DNA of 64,000 nt from Galbibacter pacificus (GCF_029603155.1 NZ_JAPMUA010000002.1:558001-622000); one strand, 5' to 3'. Shown: positions 43,101-53,029, counted from the first letter of the stretch. Notes: generated by a model not told the origin, from the letters alone. Translations and numbers: made by a program.

Positions 43101-46100
43101 TCCATCGTTGGTCAAGGCCAAGCTGAATGTAATTTCTTCGCCAACATCTGGCAATAACTTACTTACCAATTTATTTAAGGAAAGGTCGATTAATGTATTT
43201 GGAGTTACTTCAGCATCATCAGAATTATTTGTTGTATCGGGATCGGTTTGATCCGCAGCGGTAATCTCGGCTGTATTCAGATAGTCACCAGTGGCATTTA
43301 CCCTAGCTACAATTATTCCATTGACCGTGGCTCCTACCGGGATATCTTGACCTATAGACCAAACACCCGTTGTTCCATTAAAAGTTCCCGGACCGTTGGC
43401 CCCTACAAATGTGTAACCGCTGGGCAGTAAGTCGGTTACCTCTACCCCACTGGCTATAGCCGGCCCGTTGTTGGTAATAGTAACCGTAAAACTTACCAGT
43501 GCGCCCACATCTTGTGTGGTAACATTCACCGATTTTGTCAATGCCAGATCTGCCGGGAATTGAGGAGTTACTACAATGGTAGCATAATCATCTTCTGTAT
43601 CATCATTATTTGATGGTTCAGAATCTAAATCAGGTTGATCTTGATCTGTTACTTGTGCTGTATTTGCATAATTTCCGGTAGCGTTAACTGTGACAACTAT
43701 ATTTAAAGTCTCTGTTCCTCCGGCTGCCAAATCTCCAATTACCCAAGAACCAGAATTTTCTGTATATGTTCCTGTTGAGGCATTGGCACTAACAAATGTA
43801 TAACCTGTGCTTAATTTATCGGAAACTACCACACTTGTTGCACCAACTATTGTTTCGGGCGGATTATTATCGTTATTTGTTATTGTTACCGTAAAAGTTA
43901 CATTCTCTCCTACAACTGGAGTTAAATTGTCTACAGCTTTAGTTACTTCTAAATCGACCAATGTTGGGTTGGGTGTTATTTGCACTTCTGCTTGATCGTC
44001 TTCACTATCATCGGCATTGTTTGGTGTAGAATCGGTATCTTCTTCATCAGCGCTAAAAACTTCGGCAATGTTTAAATAATCTGCCGTTGGAAGTGGGTCT
44101 TCATACAATAAAACTTCGGCAGTTATTTCAATAGTTGAAGTTGCGCCTAACGGAATACTTCCCACGGTCCAAATACCTGTTGTTTCATCGTAAGCACCAC
44201 CGCTATTATCTGAAACATATTCCAAACCAGCCGGTAATAAATCTTTTACTTCAACATTGGTAGCATCGCTTGGGCCATCGTTGGTAACATTTAAGGTGAA
44301 AATAACATCATCGCCTATGTTCGGAGTAAGATTATCAACACTTTTTGTTAAAGAAAGGTCTATTAACGGAATCGGGGTTACAGATGCTTCGGCATAATCG
44401 TCTTCATCTATATCTCCATTTGCGGGCGTGGAATCTGCATCTGGAAAGTCTGATGCTGTTACTTCAGCTGTATTCAAATAATCGCCCGTTACATTAACCG
44501 TTGCTTCAATTTGTAAAGTTTCCGTTTTATTAACGCCCAAATTATTAGAAAGCGTCCAAACTCCGGTTCCATCATCATATGTTCCATCTGTCGTTGTAGC
44601 ATTCACAAAAGTATATCCCGAAGGAAGTATATCGGTAATTTCTACACCGGGCGCTGTTGTAACACCTTCATTTAAAATTGTTAAGGTAAAAATTACATCA
44701 GTATTTACTTCCGGGTCGGGAATATTAACTGTTTTTGATAGGTTTAAATCAACCAATGGCTCTACGGAAGGATTCACTTGATCTTGATCGTCTTCAGTTG
44801 GATCGTTATTGGAAGGCGTGGAATCGATATCATTTTCATTTAAACCCGTTACTTGTGCAATATTGATATATTGTTCTGGATCGGGATTTGCTATTACATT
44901 AACGGTTATTGTCAAAGTTTCACTTTGTCCTGCGATTAAATTTCCTATATCCCAAGCACCATTACCTGTATTATATGTTCCTACACTTGGATTGGTTCCT
45001 GTAATTGTATACCCAGCTCTAACCAAATCTGTTACAACCACCCCCGTAGCATCGTTTGTACTTGTATTTGCTGCTGTTATGGTAAATGTTATTGTAGATC
45101 CCGGGTTTGCAATACCGGTAGGACTGTATTCTTTGGTAACTTCAATATCTACAAAAGTACCTGCCAATGTTACATTTACAAGTGCTTGGTCGTCTTCTGT
45201 TGGTTTGTTATTGTTCGGCGTAGAGTCGGGATCAAATTGGTCACTGGCCGTTATCTGTACGGTATTGGTATGATCCAGCAAACCTCCCATTCCAGAGTTT
45301 ACCGTAGCCGTATAATTTAAGGTTAATGTTCCTCCACTTGCAATAGATTGATTTAGCCAAGTTGCCGTATTCCCGCTAGCTGTTCCTCCAGTTACTGTTT
45401 CCAGAGTGTAACCTACCGGTAATACGTCTACTATTTCAACTCCAGTGGCATTGCTCGATCCATCATTGGTTACCACAACGGTAAAAGTTACTATATCACC
45501 TACTTCAGGGTTATTGTCATTTACATCTTTTGTAATGCTTAAATCGGCTGCCTGTGGCGTTACAAGGGCATTGTCTTCATCATCTTCACTTTGGTCGCCA
45601 TCATCGTTATTTGGTGTACTATCGCTATCTACTTGATCCATAGCGGTAATTTGCGCTGTGTTTAAATATTCGTTCACAGTTCCTTGCGGAGCTAAAACTT
45701 CTGCCGTAAACGAACCGCTAACCGTTCCTCCTGCCGGTACCGTAAAGCCTGTCCAAGTAACCGTTTTCCCTATAAACGAAGCATTGGCATCTACCGAAAC
45801 AATATTGAACCCATTGGGTACATAATCCTGTACGGCAACATTGGTGGCATCGGTAGTGCTTTCATTGGTAACGGATAAATTGAAAGTAACGGTTTCTCCT
45901 ATGTTCGGACTGGCGTTGCTTACCGTTTTAGAAAGTGATAAGTCGGTTTGTGTAATGGGCACGGTCAATTCTGTTTCGTCATCATCGGCAATACCATCGT
46001 TTAGGTCGTCTACATCCGTGCTCGAATTTGGATCACTGTCGGGATCGTTGTTACTCGAATTTGTTATTTCGGCTACGTTGGTATAATTTGTACCTGTAGT

Positions 46101-49100
46101 GTTTGGCGTTGCCCTGTACAACAATGCTTGTGTGTAGCCACTATTTAATGAAATATTACTCCATGTTATAGAGTTATCTCCTGTATTGTAAATTCCACCA
46201 TTGGAAGCAGAACCTGTTACAAATGTATAACCATCGGGAATGGTATCTTTTACGCTAATTTCTGATGCACTTCCGGAACCATTATTTAATAAGTCCAAAC
46301 GGAAAGTTACTTCTTCTCCAATATTGGCTTCAGAAACATTGGCAGATTTTGTCAATTCTAAATCAGCCGATTCTACTGTAACTGTTACACTATCCTCATC
46401 ATCATCGGTTATACCATCACTTAAATCGTCTGTATCAAATCCAGTTGCAGAGTCGCTGTCTGGATCTATTTGATCTGAGGCTGTTATTAAAGCCCTATTT
46501 TCATAATCTCCTGTTTTATTTACAGTTGCTTGAAATTGTAAAGTTAATGTCTCGCCCAAAGCGACTTCAAGATCTTCCCAAAGTATTGCTAAATTTCCTG
46601 AATAGTAAACACCTCCATTTGTTATAGTATTTGGCACCAAAGTATATCCGTTAGGAATTAAATCTCCTACTGAAACCCCTGTTGCATCAGAAGTTCCAGA
46701 AACATTATTATTAAAAACATCTATCGTAAAAGTAACAACATCTCCCGGAGAAGCTGTGCCCGGGGAAACAGATTTGGTCAATTCCAAGTCGGCACTTCCA
46801 ATTATATCCACTCTAACAACATCTGAAGAACTGGCACAAACTCCATTGGTAATTGTCCAGGTAAAATAATAAGTTCCTTTTGTAAGATTTGCAACAGAAG
46901 ACGAAGGGTTTCCTGGATTTGTAAATACAGCTACTGTTGGACCTTCTAACATAGACCATAATCCTACACCAACTGTTGGCGAATTTGCTGCCATTATTAA
47001 AGGTGTAAACTCTGCTATCGTTTGGTTAGGTCCTGCATCTGCAGTTGTTGGGCTGTTATATACTGTAATTGTCATGGTGTCTTGATCGCTACACCCACCC
47101 TTTTCGGTAGTCCACATCAATTCATATTCACCGGCAATCAAATCCAAAACAGACGTATTAGCATTGTTTACATTTCCAAAGGTGGGGGTATTAGGACCAC
47201 TTACTACTGTCCATGTTCCTACAGTAGTATCATCTGTGGGTATATCGCCTGCATCGAGTATAGTTGTTGTACTTGTAGCCGGAGCTATTAAACATATTTC
47301 TTGGTCATCACCTGCATCGGCTACAATGGGAGGATCGTCTGTAAATGTTATGTCCACAGTATCTTCTGTCGGCGCACAATTTGAAGGAGCATGGAAAGGC
47401 CCTGTAACCACTGTCCATTTTAATGTATAAGTACCTAATGCAGTTATGTTTGATATGGTTGTTGTTGGAGAATTCGGACTATCAATTATTGCATCACCTC
47501 CTGAAGGATCTGACTCGAAACTCCATTCTCCAACCCCTGCCGTTGGTGCTACAGCATTCATTTGAGCAGTTAGTATACAAGCATTTGATTGATTGGGACC
47601 GGCATCTGCCTGCGATGGTGATGGAAAAACTGTTAATCGAACAACATCTGATTCTGTTGTACAATTTCCAGCACTAAAGTTCCATTCAAGTATATAAAAT
47701 CCAGGCACGTCTAGTCCTGTTATGGATGTATTGGGTATAGATGGATCGGTAATTGTAGCAACTCCCCCTTCAGGTTGAAAAGCAATTCGCCATTCTGCGG
47801 TAACACCACTTGGTGGTAGGTTTGCTCCTAAAATATAGGTGTTGGTAGGTATTAAATCACCTTGACACAAATTTTGATCATCTCCTGCAATAGGTGAATA
47901 AGCCGGAGGTCCTGTATTAACAACTGTCATATCATCTGAAGTAACACATCCCGGTGTGTCTGTAGTAAACCTAAATACATAATCAGTACCGGGTTCTATC
48001 TGAGCATTGGCAATGTAACTATTTTCGGGACTCTGAACAATAACAGCATTACTTCCTGTTGTTGATACTTGTGTCCATGTTCCAGTTGATCCCTCTTCGG
48101 CCTTTAAAAACACATTGGTAGCATTACATAGGTTTTGATCGGCGCCTGCATTGGCTGGTGTCCCTATAGTAACTTGAACTTCATCACTACTTTCTTCGCA
48201 ATTAGGGTCTCTTTTTATAGACCATATAAATGTATATGTTCCGGTTATTAGTCCAGTTACAGTTGTATTTGGGTCTGTAGGATCTGTTATTGTAGGTGTA
48301 TTTGTAGCCCCTTCTCCAATGATCCATGTTCCAGTTTCTGTATCACCATCATAAGCATTGGCGGCTAATGTTACTGTATTACTTCCGTTACAAATAGACT
48401 GATCGGGACCTGCATCGGCTTGTGTAGGAGGTAGACCAACATTTAATTCTACTTGATCTGAAGCCAAAGAACATTCTCCGGCACTTACCGTCCATTCAAA
48501 AATATAAGTTCCTGAATAAGTAAAAGTAATATCGGTTGTGGGATTAGTTGAATCGGCAATGGTATACCCTCCGGGCCCTACTACTTGTGTCCACTCCCCT
48601 TCGCCATTTGAGGAGGATGCAGCCATAGTAAAAGTACTTGCACAAGATGTTTGGTCGGGGCCGGCATCAGCGGTCGCTTCACCATCAATCACTATTAGCA
48701 CATCATCTTCAGTAGGAATACACCCTCCAATTCTCGGACTTATTATCCATGTAAAAGTATATTCCCCATCATTGGAAATGGCTACTGTAGTGTTAGGGTC
48801 GGTAGCATCTGCAAATGTTGGTCCAGCAGGCGATACCGTCCATAGCCCTGTTTCCCTTAGTATTTCAGGTGTATTTCCTTCTAAAGAAATTTCAGAGGTA
48901 CCGGAAGAATAACATCTATCAGGTCCGGCATCTGCTTGTGTTGGACCTGCTGTATCAGATGTGGTTATTTGTACTTCATCACTTCCTGTAGTAGTACAGT
49001 CTGAAGCAGAGTTTTCTACTGTCCATAATAATGTATAGGTAGTATTATTATCGTCAAAACCTGTTGCAATGGTATTTGGATCATTTACATTTTCAAAAAC

Positions 49101-51074
49101 TATGGTTTGCGGGGCTGCATCGGCAACCTGAGTCCATGTTCCGGTTTGTCCATCCAATGGTGTCGCTGCTTCCATCTGTACTTCAATTCCTGTACATATA
49201 CCTGTTTGATCGGGTCCTGCGTCTACGTCATCATCTATAATTTCATCAGAAACAGTTACTGTAACATCCGATTGCACAGAAGTATCAGAATTACAAACAC
49301 CACCAGCAGTATTAACAGTATAACGAAAAACATAGATTCCGGGTATTAACCCTGTTACCCCGGTTATTCGTTGAAAGGGATTGACAATATTTGCTTGATT
49401 AGGTCCTATAAGTTGTGTCCATACCGATTTACCAGAATCTACATTATTCCCCGTAAGCTCTGTAAATACTACACCACAGGCCAATACTTGATTGGTTCCT
49501 CCATTTGCTGGTGTTGGTGCCTTAGAAATGGTTATATTTAATTGATCGGTAGCAATATCACATTCAGAAAGTATATCGCCGGTAACCCTTCTTCTAAAAG
49601 AGACTTTATATGTTCCTGATTGTTCGAAAGTCAGTTCTAATGGTGATGAGTTTGGAAAACTTTGATAGTCGGATGGGTATGAATACGCTAAGGGAGGACC
49701 ACTTATAATACTATATTCGTTTACTCCTTCGCCGGTAGTAGAAAATGGAATACTGATAACTTCTTGACCACATTCACCTATAATATCCATTCCATTATTT
49801 ACATCAATAGATAAATTATTATCGCTATAACTTACTGTTACATTGGTTGCTGTTGAACAGCCTGTAGTTTCATTTATTATTGTGTAGTTAAATTGATACG
49901 TATTGTTATATGATAAACCTGTTACTGCTGTGGTAGGACTCGTAGGATTGGTAATAGTGGCAGGCGGACCACTTGTTTGCCTCCATAGCACTGTTTCGCC
50001 GGCATAATCAGGTTCGTTACCTATCAAAGTGGTTTGTGTTACACTTGGGTCACAAAACACCTGATTTCTGTTTTGTACTGTTGCTTGGGTCACATCCTGA
50101 GAAGCTCCATCTACAGTTACAGTAACTGTATCTGATCCATTTACACATGGCCCCGAAACAGTCCATCGGAAAACATACGTTCCTTCAAACAAACCTGTAA
50201 CTTGAGTATTATTATCGTTCGGGCTTACAATTGTGGGTTCTCGTGTACCACTTACAAACGTCCATGTTCCTTGTTGCCCTCCGGTGCCATTTCCTGCAAA
50301 ACTTCCATTTAATGTAGTAGATTGTGATACTGTATAACAACTATTTAATACTTGATCGGGTCCTGCATCTACCGGCTCAACACCCCCATAATTTGTTATG
50401 GTAATTTCATCATAGGTTTCGCAACGTACCCCAAGTGCATATTCAGGTCCGGTTATTGTCCATCGTAAAGTAGTAGTTCCCGCCGATCCTTGGGCTAAAC
50501 TTAATGCCGTATTTGGTGCAGTAGCGTTATTAATAGTAACGCCTGCTCCATTATTCCCAACAATACTCCACGTACCGGTTTCTCCCGGGTTTGCTGGAGT
50601 GTTTCCTGTAATTATTACACCTCCTGAATTATCCGGACATGAAGTTACATCTGTTCCGGCATTAGCTATAGTGATTTCTTCAACAGAAATATTAACTGTT
50701 TGAGAAACTGTAACACCATCTCCACAAATAGCAGACAGCTGAAATGTATATGTGTTTCCACCCAACATTCCGGTTATTACAGTTTCCATATCATTTGGAT
50801 CGCCAATATTAACTGCCGGTCCGGCTATTTGGCTCCATACAGTAGATGAACTTATATCTCCCGAGGAAGAACCAGATAAATTATATGAAGTAACATCTCC
50901 ACATATAGTTTCGTCTATACCTGCATTGACACTACAGTTTTGAGAATGAATATTGTAAATCCCCATAAATAGAAAGAACAGCAACCATAGTTTTTTCTTC
51001 AAATATGAAAGAATTGCAAAAAATGACGTACCCGCCTTTATACCCATAAACAAAGAAGCGTTGTTTTCAGCCAT
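40182..51074 (-). CDS. Giant T9SS-exported surface protein with PKD-like and DUF11 repeats
   Basis: 3,630 residues. A long presequence (about 45 residues, hydrophobic core WLLFFLFMGIYN, cleavage near IHSQN) is followed by about 15 PKD/REJ-like Ig repeats of 85-110 residues (about 45-1425), most opening with a variant of ADAGPDQxxC and containing GTWT...TFxW. Then come 16 DUF11 repeats of about 130 residues (about 1426-3536), opening DLxLTKSVxxxxPxVGDxV and closing with an acidic DPDSTPNNGDxxEDD motif. The last 90 residues are the T9SS type-B (gliding-motility) sorting domain: FSPNGDNINEFFHIDCI, LEVYNRWGSLVHAEDGY, DWDGT, LPTGTYYYILDL, GWLYINK. Likely a filamentous adhesin anchored outside the outer membrane. 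First gene of the three-gene cluster. Confidence 0.93.
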   Translation of the reverse strand: MAENNASLFMGIKAGTSFFAILSYLKKKLWLLFFLFMGIYNIHSQNCSVNAGIDETICGDVTSYNLSGSSSGDISSSTVWSQIAGPAVNIGDPNDMETVITGMLGGNTYTFQLSAICGDGVTVSQTVNISVEEITIANAGTDVTSCPDNSGGVIITGNTPANPGETGTWSIVGNNGAGVTINNATAPNTALSLAQGSAGTTTLRWTITGPEYALGVRCETYDEITITNYGGVEPVDAGPDQVLNSCYTVSQSTTLNGSFAGNGTGGQQGTWTFVSGTREPTIVSPNDNNTQVTGLFEGTYVFRWTVSGPCVNGSDTVTVTVDGASQDVTQATVQNRNQVFCDPSVTQTTLIGNEPDYAGETVLWRQTSGPPATITNPTSPTTAVTGLSYNNTYQFNYTIINETTGCSTATNVTVSYSDNNLSIDVNNGMDIIGECGQEVISIPFSTTGEGVNEYSIISGPPLAYSYPSDYQSFPNSSPLELTFEQSGTYKVSFRRRVTGDILSECDIATDQLNITISKAPTPANGGTNQVLACGVVFTELTGNNVDSGKSVWTQLIGPNQANIVNPFQRITGVTGLIPGIYVFRYTVNTAGGVCNSDTSVQSDVTVTVSDEIIDDDVDAGPDQTGICTGIEVQMEAATPLDGQTGTWTQVADAAPQTIVFENVNDPNTIATGFDDNNTTYTLLWTVENSASDCTTTGSDEVQITTSDTAGPTQADAGPDRCYSSGTSEISLEGNTPEILRETGLWTVSPAGPTFADATDPNTTVAISNDGEYTFTWIISPRIGGCIPTEDDVLIVIDGEATADAGPDQTSCASTFTMAASSSNGEGEWTQVVGPGGYTIADSTNPTTDITFTYSGTYIFEWTVSAGECSLASDQVELNVGLPPTQADAGPDQSICNGSNTVTLAANAYDGDTETGTWIIGEGATNTPTITDPTDPNTTVTGLITGTYTFIWSIKRDPNCEESSDEVQVTIGTPANAGADQNLCNATNVFLKAEEGSTGTWTQVSTTGSNAVIVQSPENSYIANAQIEPGTDYVFRFTTDTPGCVTSDDMTVVNTGPPAYSPIAGDDQNLCQGDLIPTNTYILGANLPPSGVTAEWRIAFQPEGGVATITDPSIPNTSITGLDVPGFYILEWNFSAGNCTTESDVVRLTVFPSPSQADAGPNQSNACILTAQMNAVAPTAGVGEWSFESDPSGGDAIIDSPNSPTTTISNITALGTYTLKWTVVTGPFHAPSNCAPTEDTVDITFTDDPPIVADAGDDQEICLIAPATSTTTILDAGDIPTDDTTVGTWTVVSGPNTPTFGNVNNANTSVLDLIAGEYELMWTTEKGGCSDQDTMTITVYNSPTTADAGPNQTIAEFTPLIMAANSPTVGVGLWSMLEGPTVAVFTNPGNPSSSVANLTKGTYYFTWTITNGVCASSSDVVRVDIIGSADLELTKSVSPGTASPGDVVTFTIDVFNNNVSGTSDATGVSVGDLIPNGYTLVPNTITNGGVYYSGNLAILWEDLEVALGETLTLQFQATVNKTGDYENRALITASDQIDPDSDSATGFDTDDLSDGITDDDEDSVTVTVESADLELTKSANVSEANIGEEVTFRLDLLNNGSGSASEISVKDTIPDGYTFVTGSASNGGIYNTGDNSITWSNISLNSGYTQALLYRATPNTTGTNYTNVAEITNSSNNDPDSDPNSSTDVDDLNDGIADDDETELTVPITQTDLSLSKTVSNASPNIGETVTFNLSVTNESTTDATNVAVQDYVPNGFNIVSVDANASFIGKTVTWTGFTVPAGGTVSGSFTAEVLAPQGTVNEYLNTAQITAMDQVDSDSTPNNDDGDQSEDDEDNALVTPQAADLSITKDVNDNNPEVGDIVTFTVVVTNDGSSNATGVEIVDVLPVGYTLETVTGGTASGNTATWLNQSIASGGTLTLNYTATVNSGMGGLLDHTNTVQITASDQFDPDSTPNNNKPTEDDQALVNVTLAGTFVDIEVTKEYSPTGIANPGSTITFTITAANTSTNDATGVVVTDLVRAGYTITGTNPSVGTYNTGNGAWDIGNLIAGQSETLTITVNVIANPDPEQYINIAQVTGLNENDIDSTPSNNDPTEDDQDQVNPSVEPLVDLNLSKTVNIPDPEVNTDVIFTLTILNEGVTTAPGVEITDILPSGYTFVNATTTDGTYDDGTGVWTLSNNLGVNKTETLQIEATVNVTGDYLNTAEVTASDFPDADSTPANGDIDEDDYAEASVTPIPLIDLSLTKSVDNLTPNIGDDVIFTLNVTNDGPSDATNVEVKDLLPAGLEYVSDNSGGAYDETTGIWTVGSIPLGATSTIEITAEVLLYEDPLPTADYLNIAEVFSADEEDTDSTPNNADDSEDDQAEVQITPNPTLVDLEVTKAVDNLTPVVGENVTFTVTITNNDNNPPETIVGATSVVVSDKLSTGYTFVSANASTGTYTENSGSWVIGDLAAGGTETLNIVVTVNATGNYANTAQVTDQDQPDLDSEPSNNDDTEDDYATIVVTPQFPADLALTKSVNVTTQDVGALVSFTVTITNNGPAIASGVEVTDLLPSGYTFVGANGPGTFNGTTGVWSIGQDIPVGATVNGIIVARVNATGDYLNTAEITAADQTDPDTTNNSDDAEVTPNTLIDLSLNKLVSKLLPDVGEEITFSLALTNDGPNEATNVEVTDLLPDGYTFVSSSGDGTYTDGTGIWSLPSLGAGETVFLQLNVTVNTAGTYLNTAEVTAADQQDVDSQPADGTGDDFAQMAVVPRMPTDIEVVKTVDDDTPGIGDEINYTITVYNNPNGGANISDATGVSVRDILPSGLSFVSASASVGDYDDAVGTWNIDNLANGATVTLTITARVRALGNYTNTAELIAADASDPDSTPGNGVEAEDDQSTVIITPVDNADLMLTKTVGNSTPNVGDNIQFILTVENQGPGIATGVSVTDVLPVGFTYIGSTATNGTYNSGTGVWDISTPILSGGSQTLTIVASVNASAGTANEYLNTSEITASDNTDPDSTPNNGDTSEDDYAEVLVTPASVIDLSVEKEVNVLRPDTGDEIIFTLTIENAGPSTATGVQVTDLIPDGYTYVSDDSAGLYDSTTGIWDVGTLTSGTSMIMNITVSVNSTGTYVNIAEVTAVNETDADSTPANGDADEDDQDQAQTLPRVTVDIEVEKTVNIQEPQTGDEIVFTIVTLNNGPSDATGVVVNDLLPSGYEFVSAVTIAGTYDEVTGGWNIGSLAENDLVTLEITATVLESGQYANTAELVALDQTDSDSTPNNNVEDEDDQSTVSPFPSGLADLSITKEVDNESPNIGDDVQFVIHLLNSGDSDATGVEVTDLLPAGFTYKSYFTTAGVYNPSTGVWRLNNIISKGETETLNITATVGAPTGNVEDFTNRVEITASDVDDPDSDPNTGFDVDDFNDGIPDDDEASVVVGPLSVDIGMEKTVDNETPSIGEQVVFTVTATNNSTTEATNIGIEDALPAGYEYVSNIPSSGIYDEANDIWTIPSIAGNSSATLQITVKVLDVNDYVNVASLAYVDQMDINPDNDRAEATIDPGCLTIFNEFSPNGDNINEFFHIDCISQYPNNRLEVYNRWGSLVHAEDGYNNDWDGTTDGKTTDKVLPTGTYYYILDLGDGSEPKTGWLYINK
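40465..46797 (-). repeat. Array of 16 DUF11 repeat units inside the giant gene
   Basis: Sixteen in-frame units of about 390 bases. Each encodes an Ig-like DUF11 domain, recognised by 16 successive D-x-x-x-x-K openings (e.g. DLSLTKSVDNLTPNIGDDV, DIEVEKTVNIQEPQTGDEI). The units differ widely at DNA level, so the array is old and should be stable, unlike recent tandem duplications. Confidence 0.85.
46800..50945 (-). repeat. Array of about 15 PKD/REJ-like repeat units inside the giant gene
   Basis: About fifteen units of 255-330 bases, counted from the recurrent opening (A)DAGPDQ...C (e.g. VDAGPDQTGICTG, QADAGPDQSICNG). Units 4 to 6 are more divergent. Most units have a cysteine near the start and one near the end, compatible with an intradomain disulfide. 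Confidence 0.75.
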
Positions 51075-51085
51075 GTAAATTCAAG

Positions 51086-51101
51086 TTGATTGGTTAATCA
51101 A
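51086..51101. promoter_or_regulatory. Palindrome upstream of the giant adhesin gene
   Basis: TTGATT-ggtt-AATCAA, 12 bases upstream of the start codon at 51074. Candidate operator or 5' leader hairpin. The rest of the 314-base gap between the two divergent genes (51075-51388) is AT-rich with long A-runs and shows only the -7 element at 51349. Confidence 0.3.
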
Positions 51102-51348
51102 TTTTAATTTCGGCAGGGGGAATAAAAATGTATATTTATTGGGGGATACTAATGTAAATTTATGAAAAAAAAAATCTTTTCCCCATAGAAATAAGGAAAT
51201 GAAACTTTATTTACTTAGAAAAAAATGTGCAACATAAGCACAAACCATCTATCTTTCAGTTATAAACAAGAAATAATAAAAAGAGATTTTTTTTAAATTT
51301 TAACAAGTAATTATGCCCTTTCTTTAAATTTATATCGGATAGTCACCT

Positions 51349-51356
51349 TATATTTG
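51349..51356 (+). promoter_or_regulatory. Candidate -7 element (TATATTTG) of the M28 peptidase gene
   Basis: TAnnTTTG match 32 bases before the ATG at 51389; no clear -33 element. Confidence 0.4.
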
Positions 51357-51388
51357 AAAAATTCAACGCTAAACAATAATTTAAAAAC

Positions 51389-52957
51389 ATGAAAAAAATT
51401 TTATTCGCAGGGTTATTCTTTGCGGTTGCCTGTAATAGTGCACAACAAAACGTTAGCGCTACTGCAGAAAGCACTACAAAAGAATTAGACCGTGTTGGTT
51501 ATGCCAATACCATTACCGAAGGTGAGCTCAAAGAACATCTTTACACATATGCCTCTGATGAATTTGAAGGAAGGGAAACCGGGGAGCCCGGACAAAAAAA
51601 GGCAGTAGAATACCTTAAAAAGCAATACGAAGACCTTGGAATCCCGGCCGCAAAGGGTGGCGATGATTACTTTCAAACTGTACCGCTAGTAATAAACGGC
51701 ATTCCTACCGGAGATATTAAAATAGGAGAAAACGATTACACCCTGGGTGATGGCATTATAACATTTTCTGCTGTGCCGAATAAAACTTTCGGTATTGTTT
51801 ATGCGGGCTATGGAATCGATACTGGTAATTATTCGGATTATGAAAACATAGACGTAAGCGGAAAATATGTGCTTGTTAAAATAGGCGAACCCAAAAATGA
51901 TGATGGAAAATACACGGTTAGCGGAACTACAGAACCAAGTGTTTGGTCCAACTGGAGGGAAACATTGGCAAAACGGGTAGCTATAGCCATGGACAAAGGT
52001 GCCGAAGGGATAATTTATTACGATAATGCATTTTTTGACAGGGTTTCACGGAGGTACCAACATTATTCTGAAGCCGGGACAGGCGGACAAATGGTTCTGA
52101 AAAGCGATAAAAAAGAATTGTCGACCCTGTTTGTCAATAAAGAAATGGCTTCAAAATTATATCCCGAAATCGATACCGACGAAACCGCCAAACCCATAGA
52201 CCAAAAAATTACGCTCAACCTTACCAGCACTTCAAAAGATGTTAACTCTGAAAATGTAGTTGCCTATATTAAAGGAAAGAGCAAACCAAACGAATATGTG
52301 GTCGTGTCTGCCCATTTGGATCATGTTGGAATGGATGCAGACGGAAATGTTTTTAATGGTGCCGATGATGACGGAAGCGGTACCGTTGCCGTTTTGGAAA
52401 TTGCAGAAGCGTTTAAAAAAGCCGTAGACGATGGAAACGGGCCCAAAAGGTCTATTGTTTTTCTTCATGTAACCGGTGAAGAAAAAGGCCTTTTCGGATC
52501 GGAATATTATACCGATCATCCCATTTTTCCATTAGAAAATACCGTTGCCGACCTAAATATCGATATGATTGGCCGTATCGACCCTAAAAGGGATGGCAAT
52601 AGAAACTATGTATATTTAATAGGCTCTGATAAATTGAGTACCGAACTCCATGAGCTTTCTGAAGAAGTAAATAATAAGTACGCACATATTGAGTTGGATT
52701 ATACTTATAACGACGATAATGACCCGAACCGTTTTTATTACAGAAGCGATCATTACAATTTTGCAAAGCACAATGTTCCAATTATATTCTATTTTAATGG
52801 GACACATGCCGATTACCATAAAATGACGGATACCCCGGATAAAATTAATTACGATTTATTGACCAACAGGACCAAATTGGTTTTTCAAACCGCTTGGGAA
52901 GTTGCCAATAGGCCGAAAAGAATTGTTGTTGATAAGGCAGAACCCATAGAAAAATAA
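51389..52957 (+). CDS. M28-family zinc aminopeptidase lipoprotein
   Basis: 522 residues. Type II signal peptide with lipobox AVAC (lipidated Cys15). A PA-like domain lies at about 110-270 (FGIVYAGYGIDTGNYSDYEN, GKYVLVKIGEP), followed by the M28 catalytic core with both zinc sites: VVVSAHLDHVG (His), FNGADDDGSGTVA (bridging Asp), FLHVTGEEKGLFGSEYY (catalytic Glu and Zn Glu), LNIDMIGRI (Asp) and GTHADYHKMTDTPD (His). All ligands present, so probably active against peptides at the cell surface or in the periplasm. Own promoter and terminator. Confidence 0.94.
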   Translation: MKKILFAGLFFAVACNSAQQNVSATAESTTKELDRVGYANTITEGELKEHLYTYASDEFEGRETGEPGQKKAVEYLKKQYEDLGIPAAKGGDDYFQTVPLVINGIPTGDIKIGENDYTLGDGIITFSAVPNKTFGIVYAGYGIDTGNYSDYENIDVSGKYVLVKIGEPKNDDGKYTVSGTTEPSVWSNWRETLAKRVAIAMDKGAEGIIYYDNAFFDRVSRRYQHYSEAGTGGQMVLKSDKKELSTLFVNKEMASKLYPEIDTDETAKPIDQKITLNLTSTSKDVNSENVVAYIKGKSKPNEYVVVSAHLDHVGMDADGNVFNGADDDGSGTVAVLEIAEAFKKAVDDGNGPKRSIVFLHVTGEEKGLFGSEYYTDHPIFPLENTVADLNIDMIGRIDPKRDGNRNYVYLIGSDKLSTELHELSEEVNNKYAHIELDYTYNDDNDPNRFYYRSDHYNFAKHNVPIIFYFNGTHADYHKMTDTPDKINYDLLTNRTKLVFQTAWEVANRPKRIVVDKAEPIEK

Positions 52958-52978
52958 CAAAAAAACTATTTATAGAAG

Positions 52979-53014
52979 AAGTGCTTTTTCAATAAAATGG
53001 AAAAGCACTTTTTT
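52979..53014 (+). terminator. Terminator of the M28 peptidase gene
   Basis: Stem AAGTGCTTTTTC / GAAAAGCACTT followed by a T-run, 22 bases after the stop codon. Confidence 0.85.
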
Positions 53015-53029
53015 ATTTCAAAAGAGGCA

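Noticed and set aside
44809..45273. Open plus-strand frames inside the giant adhesin gene
   Set aside because: They are low-complexity Val/Ser-rich translations of the antisense of DUF11 repeats, with no independent support.
40465..46797. Recent tandem duplication or assembly collapse in the DUF11 array
   Set aside because: Units differ too much from one another at DNA level and the frame is intact throughout 10.9 kb.
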